A DNA stretch of 64,000 nt from UPXZ01 sp049840795. GTDB taxonomy: Bacteria > Bacteroidota > Bacteroidia > Bacteroidales > Paludibacteraceae. A program made the position numbers and the translations under genes. A model generated the notes under the pieces. It saw only the letters and a list, made by a program, of their open reading frames with translations. It was not told the origin of the DNA and made no database searches. Positions 36,985 through 45,832 of this stretch are shown here, piece by piece (the first letter of the stretch is position 1; every line of letters begins with the position of its first letter). Location of the stretch: positions 1 to 64,000 of the forward strand of contig JASGJK010000044.1 in NCBI GenBank assembly GCA_049840795.1, read 5' to 3'.

Positions 36985-38421
36985 ATGCTTTTTAATTCAA
37001 TAGATTTTGCTATTTTTATGCCAATAGTTTTTATTCTCTATTGGCTGGTTTTCAACCGAAATGTTACCTTAAGAAATGCTTTTTTACTTCTTGCAAGTTA
37101 TACTTTTTATAGCTTTTGGGATTGGCGGTTTGTGTTTCTTTTGATTTTCAGTTCGTTCGCCGACTATATTTTAGGGTTATCCATATCCAATACCGGCAAT
37201 AACTCCCGAAAACGAAAACTATTTTTATACGCCAGTTTCGCCATTAATTTCGGTATCCTCGGCTTCTTTAAATATTACAATTTCTTTGTGGATAGTTTTG
37301 TAGAAGCATTCACATTATTCGGAAAAAATCTTCATTACGAGCCTTTAAAAATAATCTTGCCGGTAGGTGTTAGTTTTTATACTTTTCAGTCGTTAACTTA
37401 CATCATCGGAGTTTATCAGAGCAAAATAGAGCCTACAAATAAGCTTATCAATTTTTTGTCTTATGTGAGTTTTTTCCCTCAATTAGTGGCAGGTCCCATC
37501 GAAAGAGCGCAGCATTTTCTTCCTCAGTTTCACGAGAAAAAGGCATTTAACTACGAAACAGCGCGAAGCGGACTGCTACTTATTATTTTCGGACTTTTCA
37601 AAAAACTACTTATTGCCGACCGATTAGCTATTTTTATTAATGCAAGTTATGCCGACATTCAAGGAGCCAATGGCTGGACATTGGTTTTCGGCGCTCTGTT
37701 TTTTGCCTTTCAGCTTTATTTTGATTTTTCTGCCTATTCGGATATAGCCATAGGCACCGCCCGTATGCTTGGTTTCGATTTAATGCTCAACTTTCGGCGT
37801 CCTTATTTATCTAAATCATTTTCCGAATTTTGGACTCGCTGGCATATTTCGCTGTCCACTTGGTTTAGAGACTACCTGTATATCCCTCTCGGCGGAAACC
37901 GAAAGGGTGCGAAAAGAACAGCCATTAACGTAATGATTGTATTCCTCCTGAGTGGATTATGGCACGGCGCTTCGTGGAATTTCGTTATTTGGGGAGGACT
38001 AAACGGGCTGTTTCTGATTGCTTTTGATAGAATATTTCAACTTCACAAGGCAAGCGGATTCAAGCGGATATTTTCTACCGCTTTCGTTGTATTCGCTTGG
38101 GCTGTTTCATTAATTTTCTTCCGCGCGCAAACCTTTGCCGACGCTGTATCTGTGTTTAAAAATATAGGTTTTGCAAACTTTGAAAATCTATATCACTTTG
38201 GACTAAATAGTATGGAATTTAAATTTGCCATTCTTTTAATTATTGGGATGATGATATACGAACTGATTGTTGAGAAATGGGGAGAAATCCTGCAAGAGCG
38301 ATTTTATTCAACTAAACCATATATTCGCTGGAGCTTATATCTGATATTGGTTTTAAGCATAATCTATTTCGGAGCTTATGGTTCGGCAAACGACAATACA
38401 TTTATTTACTTTCAATTTTAA
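36985..38421 (+). CDS. MBOAT-family O-acyltransferase (AlgI-like)
   Basis: Integral membrane acyltransferase of 478 residues with about eleven helices. It should transfer an acyl (usually acetyl) group from a cytoplasmic donor across the membrane to an exported polysaccharide or other acceptor. Family motifs: PVGVSFYTFQSLTYIIGVYQ, FRRPYLSKSFSEFWTRWHISLSTWFRDYLYIPLGG, and the catalytic histidine in LLSGLWHGASWNFVIWGGLNG. It starts after the damaged DUF4062 gene and ends 3 bases before its SGNH-like partner. Confidence 0.9.
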   Translation: MLFNSIDFAIFMPIVFILYWLVFNRNVTLRNAFLLLASYTFYSFWDWRFVFLLIFSSFADYILGLSISNTGNNSRKRKLFLYASFAINFGILGFFKYYNFFVDSFVEAFTLFGKNLHYEPLKIILPVGVSFYTFQSLTYIIGVYQSKIEPTNKLINFLSYVSFFPQLVAGPIERAQHFLPQFHEKKAFNYETARSGLLLIIFGLFKKLLIADRLAIFINASYADIQGANGWTLVFGALFFAFQLYFDFSAYSDIAIGTARMLGFDLMLNFRRPYLSKSFSEFWTRWHISLSTWFRDYLYIPLGGNRKGAKRTAINVMIVFLLSGLWHGASWNFVIWGGLNGLFLIAFDRIFQLHKASGFKRIFSTAFVVFAWAVSLIFFRAQTFADAVSVFKNIGFANFENLYHFGLNSMEFKFAILLIIGMMIYELIVEKWGEILQERFYSTKPYIRWSLYLILVLSIIYFGAYGSANDNTFIYFQF

Positions 38422-38424
38422 GCT

Positions 38425-39906
38425 ATGGCAAACAAACAACAGATAAAGTCAAAAAGTAGTCCGAAAAAGACTGATAGCATAAAAAGTATCAAAAGTATAC
38501 GATCAAAAACATTTTCCGATTTTTTCGTCAGAATACTGATATTTTCTATTATCGTAAGCGCCATAGTTTACTTTACCGATAAAAAAGGTTATTTTAATCC
38601 TGATTATACAAACGACCATACACGTCGCAAATGGAACGCATATTACGATTTTGTCAAAAGGCAACCCGTTGACGTTATATTGGTGGGCAATTCACATTTA
38701 TATACCGGACTTAATCCCGACAATCTATCCAATACGCTGGGTGCCAATTGTTTCATTCTTGCATCGCCGGGAACCACACTGACCGACACCTATTTTTGCT
38801 TGAAAGAAGCCATTACCGTAAACAAACCCAAAATAGCCGTTGTAGAAACATTTACAATCAATGGCTATCATAATCGCGAATTGAAAGCAGGACAATTGTC
38901 CGATCAGTTTAAAAGCTTTTCGGCTCGAAAAAACATTATTCAAAAACTATACTCCACTCCCCTGCTATTTTCTTCGGATAATTATGTTTCTGCTTGGTCA
39001 AACACCATCCGAAACCATAGTTTTATCTTTAACGATACGGCACAAATCCGTAAAAACAGAAGCTACGTGGAGCCGGAACAGAACGGACTTTATTTAGGCA
39101 GATATAATCGTTTTATGACCGGGATTGAAGATACTACGTTATTAAAGTATAATCGTCCGGGATTTATCGCCTATGATTACGGCAAAAATATAGCGAGTGA
39201 TGAAGCCCGAAAATACCTGAAAAAAATAATTCGATTGTGCTATGAGAATAACGTTCAACTTGTTTTTCTCACGCTACCTATGTACTACCGGCATGTGCAT
39301 GATTACGATGCGTATAAAAAAGACTTGCTCACGGTGATGGAAAAATCGCCGTGGATAGATATGCAACAGCCCTACGACACCGTTGCCTTTACTTCTGCTT
39401 GCTTTGAAAACACCGTATCGGGCAATCAACACATGACGTATTATGGAGCAAGGGTCGCGGCATACAAATTGGCAAGTTATCTGAAAGCAAACTTTGCACA
39501 TCTTTTGCCCGGAAGATATTCCGATATCGAATGGAAAAGACTTTTCTATGCCAGCGATGGATATTTTGAGAATTATCCTCCTGAAAATGATGGAGTAAGT
39601 CAACTATTACTTCAAAATGTTACTGTGCCCGGCGGAGTTACAATTAAAGAGATGAGCTTTGTTCCGAATAGTGGTGCTAAAAGCTTAATTGTTAAGGTTG
39701 ACAAAAACAATGTGCCTCCAATGTACGGCAAAACAATGCACACAATGACACAAGTCGCTTTGAACGGACAAAAAACGATAATAGAGATAAAATCGATGTG
39801 TACCTTAGCGTATGCACCCGATAAGTTTTACGTGTTTGTTTCGGAACCACTGAATCCGGGCATCACCATAGAAAAAATCGAAAGCACAAGGATATCAGAA
39901 AATTAA
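38425..39906 (+). CDS. Membrane-anchored SGNH-like partner of the MBOAT acyltransferase
   Basis: Protein of 493 residues with a Lys/Ser-rich cytoplasmic N-terminus (1-32), one membrane helix (about 35-52) and a large periplasmic domain. The start of the domain shows VDVILVGNSHLYTGLNP, which resembles the Ser block of SGNH hydrolases (GNSH), and a possible catalytic His near GNQHMTYYGARVAA. MBOAT plus SGNH pairs carry out two-step O-acetylation of exported glycans (AlgI with AlgJ/AlgX, or PatA/PatB), which fits the 3-base spacing here. The exact substrate is not known. Confidence 0.65.
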   Translation: MANKQQIKSKSSPKKTDSIKSIKSIRSKTFSDFFVRILIFSIIVSAIVYFTDKKGYFNPDYTNDHTRRKWNAYYDFVKRQPVDVILVGNSHLYTGLNPDNLSNTLGANCFILASPGTTLTDTYFCLKEAITVNKPKIAVVETFTINGYHNRELKAGQLSDQFKSFSARKNIIQKLYSTPLLFSSDNYVSAWSNTIRNHSFIFNDTAQIRKNRSYVEPEQNGLYLGRYNRFMTGIEDTTLLKYNRPGFIAYDYGKNIASDEARKYLKKIIRLCYENNVQLVFLTLPMYYRHVHDYDAYKKDLLTVMEKSPWIDMQQPYDTVAFTSACFENTVSGNQHMTYYGARVAAYKLASYLKANFAHLLPGRYSDIEWKRLFYASDGYFENYPPENDGVSQLLLQNVTVPGGVTIKEMSFVPNSGAKSLIVKVDKNNVPPMYGKTMHTMTQVALNGQKTIIEIKSMCTLAYAPDKFYVFVSEPLNPGITIEKIESTRISEN

Positions 39907-39962
39907 GATTCTGTGAATACTATACTTAAAGAATAAAAAAACAAATCCCTAACTCTAAAAAA

Positions 39963-40889
39963 ATGAAAAAAGCATCTCTGAAAAAGTTTATGTATTTGTC
40001 GATAGTTACAGCTTTAGTCACCATCGGATTAAAGTTTTATGCCTATTATCTGACTAAATCAATGGGACTTTTTTCCGATGCGCTGGAATCGTTCGTAAAT
40101 CTTTTCGCGGCAGTTATAGCGCTGACAATGATACATATTTCAGAACGTCCGGCAGATGAAGAGCACGCTTTTGGGCATACAAAAGCAGAATATTTTTCGA
40201 GCGCCATCGAAGGTGGATTAATTGTGGTAGCGGCATTCAGTATTATTTATTCCGCCATTCCGAGACTTTTTAATCCGCAACCGTTGGAGAATGTGGGTGC
40301 AGGTTTATTGGTATCTTTGGGTGCGTCTGTAATTAATCTGGTTGTAGCACAGATTTTAATAAAAAATGGGAATAAAAACCACTCATTGGTATTGGAAGCG
40401 GACGGAAAACATTTAATGACTGATGTTTGGACTTCTGTTGGCGTTATCATAGCCATTCTGCTCGTAAAACTATTGGGAGAAAAGTTCATTATTCTCGATC
40501 CTGTTATAGCTATATTGGTAGCCTTAAACATCATTTGGACCGGTTATTTACTGCTCAAGCGCTCTGCAAGCGGTTTACTTGACGCATCCATATCAGAAGA
40601 AGAACAAAAAAAAATCATCGATTATTTAGATACTTTATCGCCAAAAAACATCATCTATCACTCGTTAATGACACGACAAGCGGGACAGCGTAAGTTTATT
40701 TCTATGCATTTGCTTGTACCCGGAGCTTGGACAGTGCAAGAAGGACACGATTACTGTGAAGAGATTGAAAACCACATAGAAGATATGTTTAATGTTCCGG
40801 TAACAGTTTCTACACACCTTGAACCGGTAGAAGATCCTTGTTCGATGAATGATATTGGGATTGATAGAAAGAAACGCAAAACAGAGTAA
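39963..40889 (+). CDS. Cation diffusion facilitator efflux protein
   Basis: Inner-membrane proton antiporter of 308 residues exporting divalent metal ions (Zn, Fe, Mn or Cd). Six helices are visible in residues 1-210. The two metal-binding motifs are SMGLFSDALESFVNLFAA in helix 2 and DGKHLMTDVWTSVGV in helix 5, and the cytoplasmic domain ends with histidines in MTRQAGQRKFISMHLLVPG and HDYCEEIENHIEDMF. The His/Asp pattern resembles FieF. Metal preference cannot be told. Confidence 0.88.
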   Translation: MKKASLKKFMYLSIVTALVTIGLKFYAYYLTKSMGLFSDALESFVNLFAAVIALTMIHISERPADEEHAFGHTKAEYFSSAIEGGLIVVAAFSIIYSAIPRLFNPQPLENVGAGLLVSLGASVINLVVAQILIKNGNKNHSLVLEADGKHLMTDVWTSVGVIIAILLVKLLGEKFIILDPVIAILVALNIIWTGYLLLKRSASGLLDASISEEEQKKIIDYLDTLSPKNIIYHSLMTRQAGQRKFISMHLLVPGAWTVQEGHDYCEEIENHIEDMFNVPVTVSTHLEPVEDPCSMNDIGIDRKKRKTE

Positions 40890-40995
40890 CGGGCTACCGG
40901 ATTAGCATTAAACATTAAACACCCAACGCTTTCGAGCTGCGCATATAGGATACTCATATAATGTGTAAGAAAAAATAAAGATATTTTTCACATAA

Positions 40996-41026
40996 ATTGT
41001 TTTTTAAAAAATAATTTATATATTTG
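40996..41026 (+). promoter_or_regulatory. Bacteroidetes-type promoter upstream of the DUF6261 gene
   Basis: ATTG (40996-40999), 19 bases, TATATTTG (41019-41026), close to the TTTG/TAnnTTTG consensus. The transcript would have a leader of about 230 bases before the ATG at 41265, unusually long. Confidence 0.6.
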
Positions 41027-41264
41027 CACTTTATCGACCACCTCTTTCTCTTATGTAAATTATAATCGGTCAAATACATTTATTTTTATTTATTCGAACC
41101 AATTCCTAAAGAAACATTACAGAAAAGGAACTGAAGAAAGAGTAATAAAAAATGTTGGAAGTTGCGCCGTACGAAGCACCGGCAAAACCTATGAGGCGTA
41201 TTTTTCTAAAAAAACTGATTTCACTTGTAAATTATCATACCTAATTCTTCTTAAAAAAAACATT

Positions 41265-41994
41265 ATGAAAACAAAAAGATTCCGTATCGAAACACTTCGC
41301 AACGAAGAATGTTTCCAGTTGTACACAGAGTTTGAAAACCTTAGTGGAACAACACACCCCCAAAGTGCTAAACATCGAAGCCTTATTCGCCATCTTTAGA
41401 AAACTTTATGCCGATATGGACGAAGCGATGGAAATTATCCGCAAAAGCGCCTCTACCGAACAGATAACCGACGCAGACATAGCACGAGACGAAACCTTCA
41501 GAGGATTTGCCGACGCCGTAAAATCAGCTGCCAAACACTTTAATACCGAAAAGAAAGCGGCAGCCAAACGCCTGCAAATAATATTTGACCACTACGGAAA
41601 CATAGCCCGCAAACCTTACGACGAGGAAACCGCATCCATCTACAATTTCTTGCAGGAAATTAACGCCCAAAAAGCCGATGTAACCCTGCTCGGACTCACC
41701 GACTGGGCAACACAACTCGAAACCGAAAACAACACATTCGACACCCTGATGAAAGCCCGCTACGATGAAACCACCTCAAAAACTACTCTGAAAATGAAAC
41801 AGGTACGCGCCGAAACAGACCGATGCTACCGCGATATACTCGACCGCCTTGACGCGTTGATAATCGTAAACGGAGAAACGACTTACGCTCCCTTTGTGAA
41901 AGACCTCGCCGCCCGTGTAGAGCGTTTTGACAATCTGCTGGCGCAGCGCAAAGGCGTAGCAAACAAAAACAACACACAGCCTGCAAACACGTAA
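41265..41994 (+). pseudogene. DUF6261-family protein, single frameshift near the start
   Basis: Mostly helical protein of about 243 residues in the DUF6261 family of Bacteroidetes. ATG 41265 gives MKTKRFRIETLRNEECFQLYTEFE, then the frame must change near 41330 to read TLVEQHTPKVLNIEALFAIFRKLYADMDEAME. The remaining helical domain is intact to the stop at 41994. The stop is followed by 93 further sense codons in the same frame, across a tandem repeat, up to the ATG of the next gene. No catalytic residues are known; the family is uncharacterised. Confidence 0.65.
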
Positions 41995-42035
41995 AACACA
42001 GAGAAATACCGTTCTATATCAGCACACGAGCCTGC

Positions 42036-42160
42036 GGGAAGTAAGCGAACATTATTCGGAAGCCTCCCGCAGCTTGTAGCAAATAAACGAACAATATTCG
42101 GAAGCCTACCGCAGCTTGCAGCAAACAAGCTAACAACATTTGAAAACCTACCGCCTGCCG
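42036..42160 (+). repeat. 42-base tandem repeat, about three copies
   Basis: Three diverging copies (42040-42077, 42078-42119, 42120-42159) around TTCGGAAGCCTCCCGCAGCTT. The period of 42 keeps the frame, giving a repeated FGSLPQLVANKRTI peptide if translated in the frame of the upstream gene. Confidence 0.75.
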
Positions 42161-42273
42161 CAGCAGCACAATGGACAAGAGCAGAGCCACTCCTGCAGTC
42201 CTGTAGCTCGGAAATGAACCATTTTATATTATCGAAACCGGATTCTAAAATAACTATAAAAAAAAATGACAAC

Positions 42274-43819
42274 ATGAAAAAATCACTTCTTTTTCAAACA
42301 GCACGCCGTTCAACTACAATGGCGGGGTTATTGGCAATTTTCTTATCTTGTTTTGAAAGTATTAATGCACAGACAGGCGCTGCTGCATTTACCGCTCGCA
42401 CACACACCAATATCGAGACCATTTTACATAACGGAGTAAATTCCGGCGATATTAAAGGCATACCGTTAGAGCACGCTGGGGTTATACCCCCCGCCAATAC
42501 GGCAGTCTCATTAAATCCACTGCAAACAGTATATTGGCCAAATTATGAAGAAGACAAAATTGAAAGTATTTCCATCTCCGGCTCCAATCGTTCCACCATT
42601 GTAAGTATTCCATCAACTATGGACCCCATATCAATAGAAGTGGATGCGGAGAATGGAAAAGTCTATTGGTTTGGTCAAACCGATTATAAAATTCACAGAG
42701 CAAACACAGACGGCTCAAATATCGAGATATTTATCTCGGATCCGGGCTATGCTACCAATCTCTTTCTTGACAGAAAAAACGGCTATCTTTACTGGCCAAA
42801 CTATGAGGCAAAAAAAATTGAACGAATTAAAACCGATGGTTCATCCCGTGCAGATGTTGTAACTACTCCAGAACCCATTTCAATAACGGTAGATATTACC
42901 GGTCAGAAAATATATTGGCTTGATCAATCCGATTATAAAATTCACCGGGCAAATACAGACGGCTCCGGTGCCGAGGTTTTTTATCTCCGACCCCGGTTAT
43001 GCCACCACATTATATTTCGATCAAACAAATAAAACCCTTTACTGGCCAAACTACGAAGCACACAAAATCGAACGGATAAAACCGGACGGCACATCGCGTG
43101 CAGATGTTGTAACTACTCCAGAACCCATTTCAATAACCGTAGATATTACCAGTCAGAAAATATATTGGCTTGATCAATCCGATTATAAAATTCACCGGGC
43201 AAATACAGACGGCTCCGGTGCCGAGGTTTTTATCTCCGACCCCGGTTATGCTACCACCATAATACTACCGTACGAATTACCAAGCAATGCCCCTACCGTA
43301 AGCACCGCTGCCGTTTCTAATATCACCTCTACAGCAGCAACACTCGGCGGCAATGTTACCGCCGATGGCGGAGCTACCGTTACCGAGCGCGGTGTGGTAT
43401 ATTCCACCACCGATGCCACCCCCACCATTATCGAAGGAGCGGCTAAAGCGGCTATCGGTTCCGGCACAGGCGCGTTCAGCCAAAGCGTTACCGGATTAAG
43501 CGCTAACACGACCTATTATGTGGCGGCTTATGCTATGAATGCCGAAGGTACAAGCTATGGCAGCGTGAAGAGTTTTACCACAAACATCGGAACCGGTTGG
43601 ACAGAAGCAAATGCATCAGCGCTTGTATGCTATCCCAATCCCACAAAGGGAATGATTTATCTGAAAGGAGCGGATGCAAATGCGGACATAAAGGTATATA
43701 ATGCACATTCACAACTTGTTATTCAAACCAAAGGAAACAAAACGGATTTATCTCCGTTTGCAAGCGGTATGTATATACTCGACGCTTCAGGAGTTAAATA
43801 TAAAATAGTGAAAGAATAA
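42274..43819 (+). pseudogene. T9SS-exported YWTD-type beta-propeller protein, single frameshift
   Basis: Exported protein of about 515 residues. The signal peptide (start 42274, ending INAQ) is followed by three 83-residue units of propeller sequence (VYWPNYEEDKIESI, KVYWFGQTDYKIHRANTDGS, ISDPGYATN), a fibronectin-III-like module (TAAVSNITSTAATLGGNV to GTSYGSVKSFTT) and a C-terminal T9SS sorting domain (VCYPNPTKGMIYLKG, LSPFASGMYILDASG, YKIVKE). The frame breaks near 42980: GGTTTTTTATCTCC has six T where the otherwise equal unit 250 bases on has five. With five T, all three units read through to 43819. It is likely anchored at or released from the cell surface; ligand unknown. Confidence 0.8.
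42530..43276 (+). repeat. Three 249-base in-frame tandem repeats in the propeller gene
   Basis: Units begin near 42530, 42779 and 43028. The last two are almost identical over at least 165 bases around GCAGATGTTGTAACTACTCC, and differ near 42980 by one T in a T run. Confidence 0.8.
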
Positions 43820-43857
43820 AATATCCTTTCACAGAAAAAATATAAAATGAAACAAGG

Positions 43858-43898
43858 AACCGCGGTACTTATCTTAAGACATCGCGGTTTTCTATTTT
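43858..43898 (+). terminator. Terminator after the propeller gene
   Basis: AACCGCG pairs with CGCGGTT around a 16-base loop that itself contains CTTAAG, followed by TTCTATTTTT, 38 bases after the stop. Confidence 0.6.
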
Positions 43899-44158
43899 TC
43901 ATCCGGAGAAAATACAAACTTACCCGGAAAAATAAAACCTCCGATTTGGGGACAGACGATTTCCAATCGTCTAAAAAAAACACGATGCGAGATTTGTAAC
44001 CCCTCCGCTCGTTCCTCGCTCGTCCCCTTAAAATAACTACTCTTTATACACATCTTTTTTTGTTCATCGGATGAATAAAAGAGTAGGAGTTAGTTGCAGG
44101 ATTTAAAGCAGTAATATCTTAATGCAGAGTGTATTTACTATCCGGATAATTTGCTATT
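43899..44158. other. Spacer between propeller gene and transposase gene
   Basis: Contains a small palindrome AGACGATTTCCAATCGTCT (43954-43972), the presumed left end of the IS element near 43997, and an inverted pair CTACTCTTT/AAAGAGTAG (44037 to about 44092) upstream of the transposase. No gene. Confidence 0.5.
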
Positions 44159-45644
44159 ATGGCGTTTATTGTGTATCTTTATGATATGATGCACAGTGAA
44201 TTAGGTTGTTTTTTTAAAGGTAATTTCAATGATAAAAGAATAGATAAAAGAGCAAATTTATTTTTATCAAATTTGATAACCAGCGGTTCAGCCATAGTGA
44301 ATCAGAGTTGCATAACGCACACAGAAAAGATTGGATCATATAGAATGTTGAATAATACAAAATGTAGTGAAACGCAGCTTAGCGAAGCTTTATTCAATTC
44401 CTGTAATAGTAATATAGTAGGAGACCATCTTTTGTGTATTCAGGATACTACGGAAGTTAATTATTACTCGCATAGAGATAGGGTTAAGGATTCAGATGCA
44501 GATTTAGGTAGAATTCATCCCAATACACTTGGATATCTTTGTCATCCGATGTTGGTAGTAGATGCTGATAAACATATGCCTATTGGATTTTGTGCTGTAA
44601 AACTATGGAATCGAGAATGGGAAAAGCCTGTGAAAAACCCTCGAGCTTACCAAAAGCTGCCTATCGAAGATAAGGAATCGTTCCGTTGGATTAGCAGCGT
44701 AACTGAAAGTAGGAAAAACCTACCCAAGGTTTCGATAATTACAGTGATCGCTGACAGAGAATCAGATATTTATGAGGCTCTTTGCACAATTCCAACAGAG
44801 AACACTCATTTGCTTATTCGCTCCAGTTCAAACCGGTTGACTTGCGAAAATGACATGTTACTGTTGGATAAGATGCAGAGTTGCAAAATTGAGTATACTT
44901 ATGAAATTGAGATCAAAGGAAATAAATCGCGGAAAAGCCGTAAGGCGAAAATAGATTTACGTTATACAACAGTTGATATAAAACGTGGAAGTCAAACGGT
45001 CGGGGATTATCCAGCTTCTATAAAAATGAATTGTATCTATGTGGTTGAACGACCAGACACAGTTCCATCGGGCGAAGATCCAATTGAATGGAGGTTGTAT
45101 ACAACCCACCAAATCGACACGGTAGAACAAGCCACTCAATGCGTTCATTGGTATCGTGCAAGGTGGTATATTGAAGAATTATTCCGAATACTGAAATCTG
45201 ATGGCTTAGATATTGAATCTTCTCAGCTTGAATCTGGATTGGGATTAAAAAGACTGATGTTGTTTTGCTTACAAGCAGCCTTGCAGATAATGATTATAAA
45301 GATAGCTTATGATCAAAAGCGTGAAGACTGTGAAGCTAAAATGGCTTTTTCAAACAAACAAATAGCGTTCTTAAAGATCCTTCAACCCAGGTTAGAAGGA
45401 AAAACAGAGATGCAGAAAAACCCTTTCATAATAAATACTTTAGCATGGGCAGCATGGATTGTGGCAAGGTTAGGCAAATGGACAGGATACAGTAGTCAAG
45501 GACCACCCGGATATATTACAATAAAGAAAGGGATGGATATTTTCTATATCAAATATGATGCTTTCGAACTCGCTTTAGATGAACTGGAAGATGTGTATAA
45601 AGAGTAGCTTAATATAAGGGGAGTACCCGCAGGGGGAGGGGTTA
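43997..45644 (+). mobile_element. IS4-family insertion sequence (ends tentative)
   Basis: One transposase gene framed by imperfect inverted sequences: left TAACCCCTCC to CCCCTTA (43997-44030); right, inverted, TTAACCCCTCC to CCCCTTA (45614-45644). No target duplication could be recognised, so the ends are only probable; they may instead be host REP-type palindromes. The 97-base dispersed repeat starts 18 bases after the right end. Confidence 0.6.
44186..45607 (+). CDS. IS4-family transposase (IS50/Tn5-like group)
   Basis: Transposase of 473 residues (starting at MMHSELG, 44186; an upstream start at 44159 would add 9 residues). The Tn5-type N-terminal domain is seen in FKGNFNDKRIDKRANLFLSNL. 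Catalytic acidic residues lie in LCIQDTTEVNY (first D), ITVIADRESDIYEAL (second D) and RWYIEELFRILKSDGLDIES (E, Y-(2)-R-(3)-E-(6)-K type). The reading frame is intact and of normal length, so the element may be active. Confidence 0.9.
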   Translation: MMHSELGCFFKGNFNDKRIDKRANLFLSNLITSGSAIVNQSCITHTEKIGSYRMLNNTKCSETQLSEALFNSCNSNIVGDHLLCIQDTTEVNYYSHRDRVKDSDADLGRIHPNTLGYLCHPMLVVDADKHMPIGFCAVKLWNREWEKPVKNPRAYQKLPIEDKESFRWISSVTESRKNLPKVSIITVIADRESDIYEALCTIPTENTHLLIRSSSNRLTCENDMLLLDKMQSCKIEYTYEIEIKGNKSRKSRKAKIDLRYTTVDIKRGSQTVGDYPASIKMNCIYVVERPDTVPSGEDPIEWRLYTTHQIDTVEQATQCVHWYRARWYIEELFRILKSDGLDIESSQLESGLGLKRLMLFCLQAALQIMIIKIAYDQKREDCEAKMAFSNKQIAFLKILQPRLEGKTEMQKNPFIINTLAWAAWIVARLGKWTGYSSQGPPGYITIKKGMDIFYIKYDAFELALDELEDVYKE

Positions 45645-45661
45645 ATGCAGAATGTTATAAA

Positions 45662-45758
45662 AAGATACTTTTACTATGTGAACGAAGTGTTTTTTAAGAT
45701 TGTTTTACTATGTGTTCTACTGTGTTTAAAATATATCATTAATTGTTTCTAATTACTT
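45662..45758. repeat. 97-base dispersed repeat, copy 2
   Basis: Nearly identical to 10621-10717, starting AAGATACTTTTACTATGTGA. It lies between the IS4 element and the recQ stop. Confidence 0.75.
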
Positions 45759-45832
45759 ATCTTTTACTACTTATGTATTGAATTAGGAGTGAAATGTTTT
45801 GATTTTTCACAATTTTAACCTTACCCAAGGAA

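Noticed and set aside
41883..42275. Minus-strand frame with repeated GRLPN motif as a gene
   Set aside because: It is the opposite strand of the 42-base tandem repeat and the DUF6261 end, with no ribosome site or homology.
43954..43980. AGACGATTTCCAATCGTCT hairpin as a terminator
   Set aside because: It is followed by A, not T, on the plus strand, and on the minus strand the T run comes before it; probably a REP-like palindrome.
43997..45644. Firm IS borders with target duplication
   Set aside because: The inverted ends are imperfect and no duplicated flanking bases are seen, so borders are only tentative.
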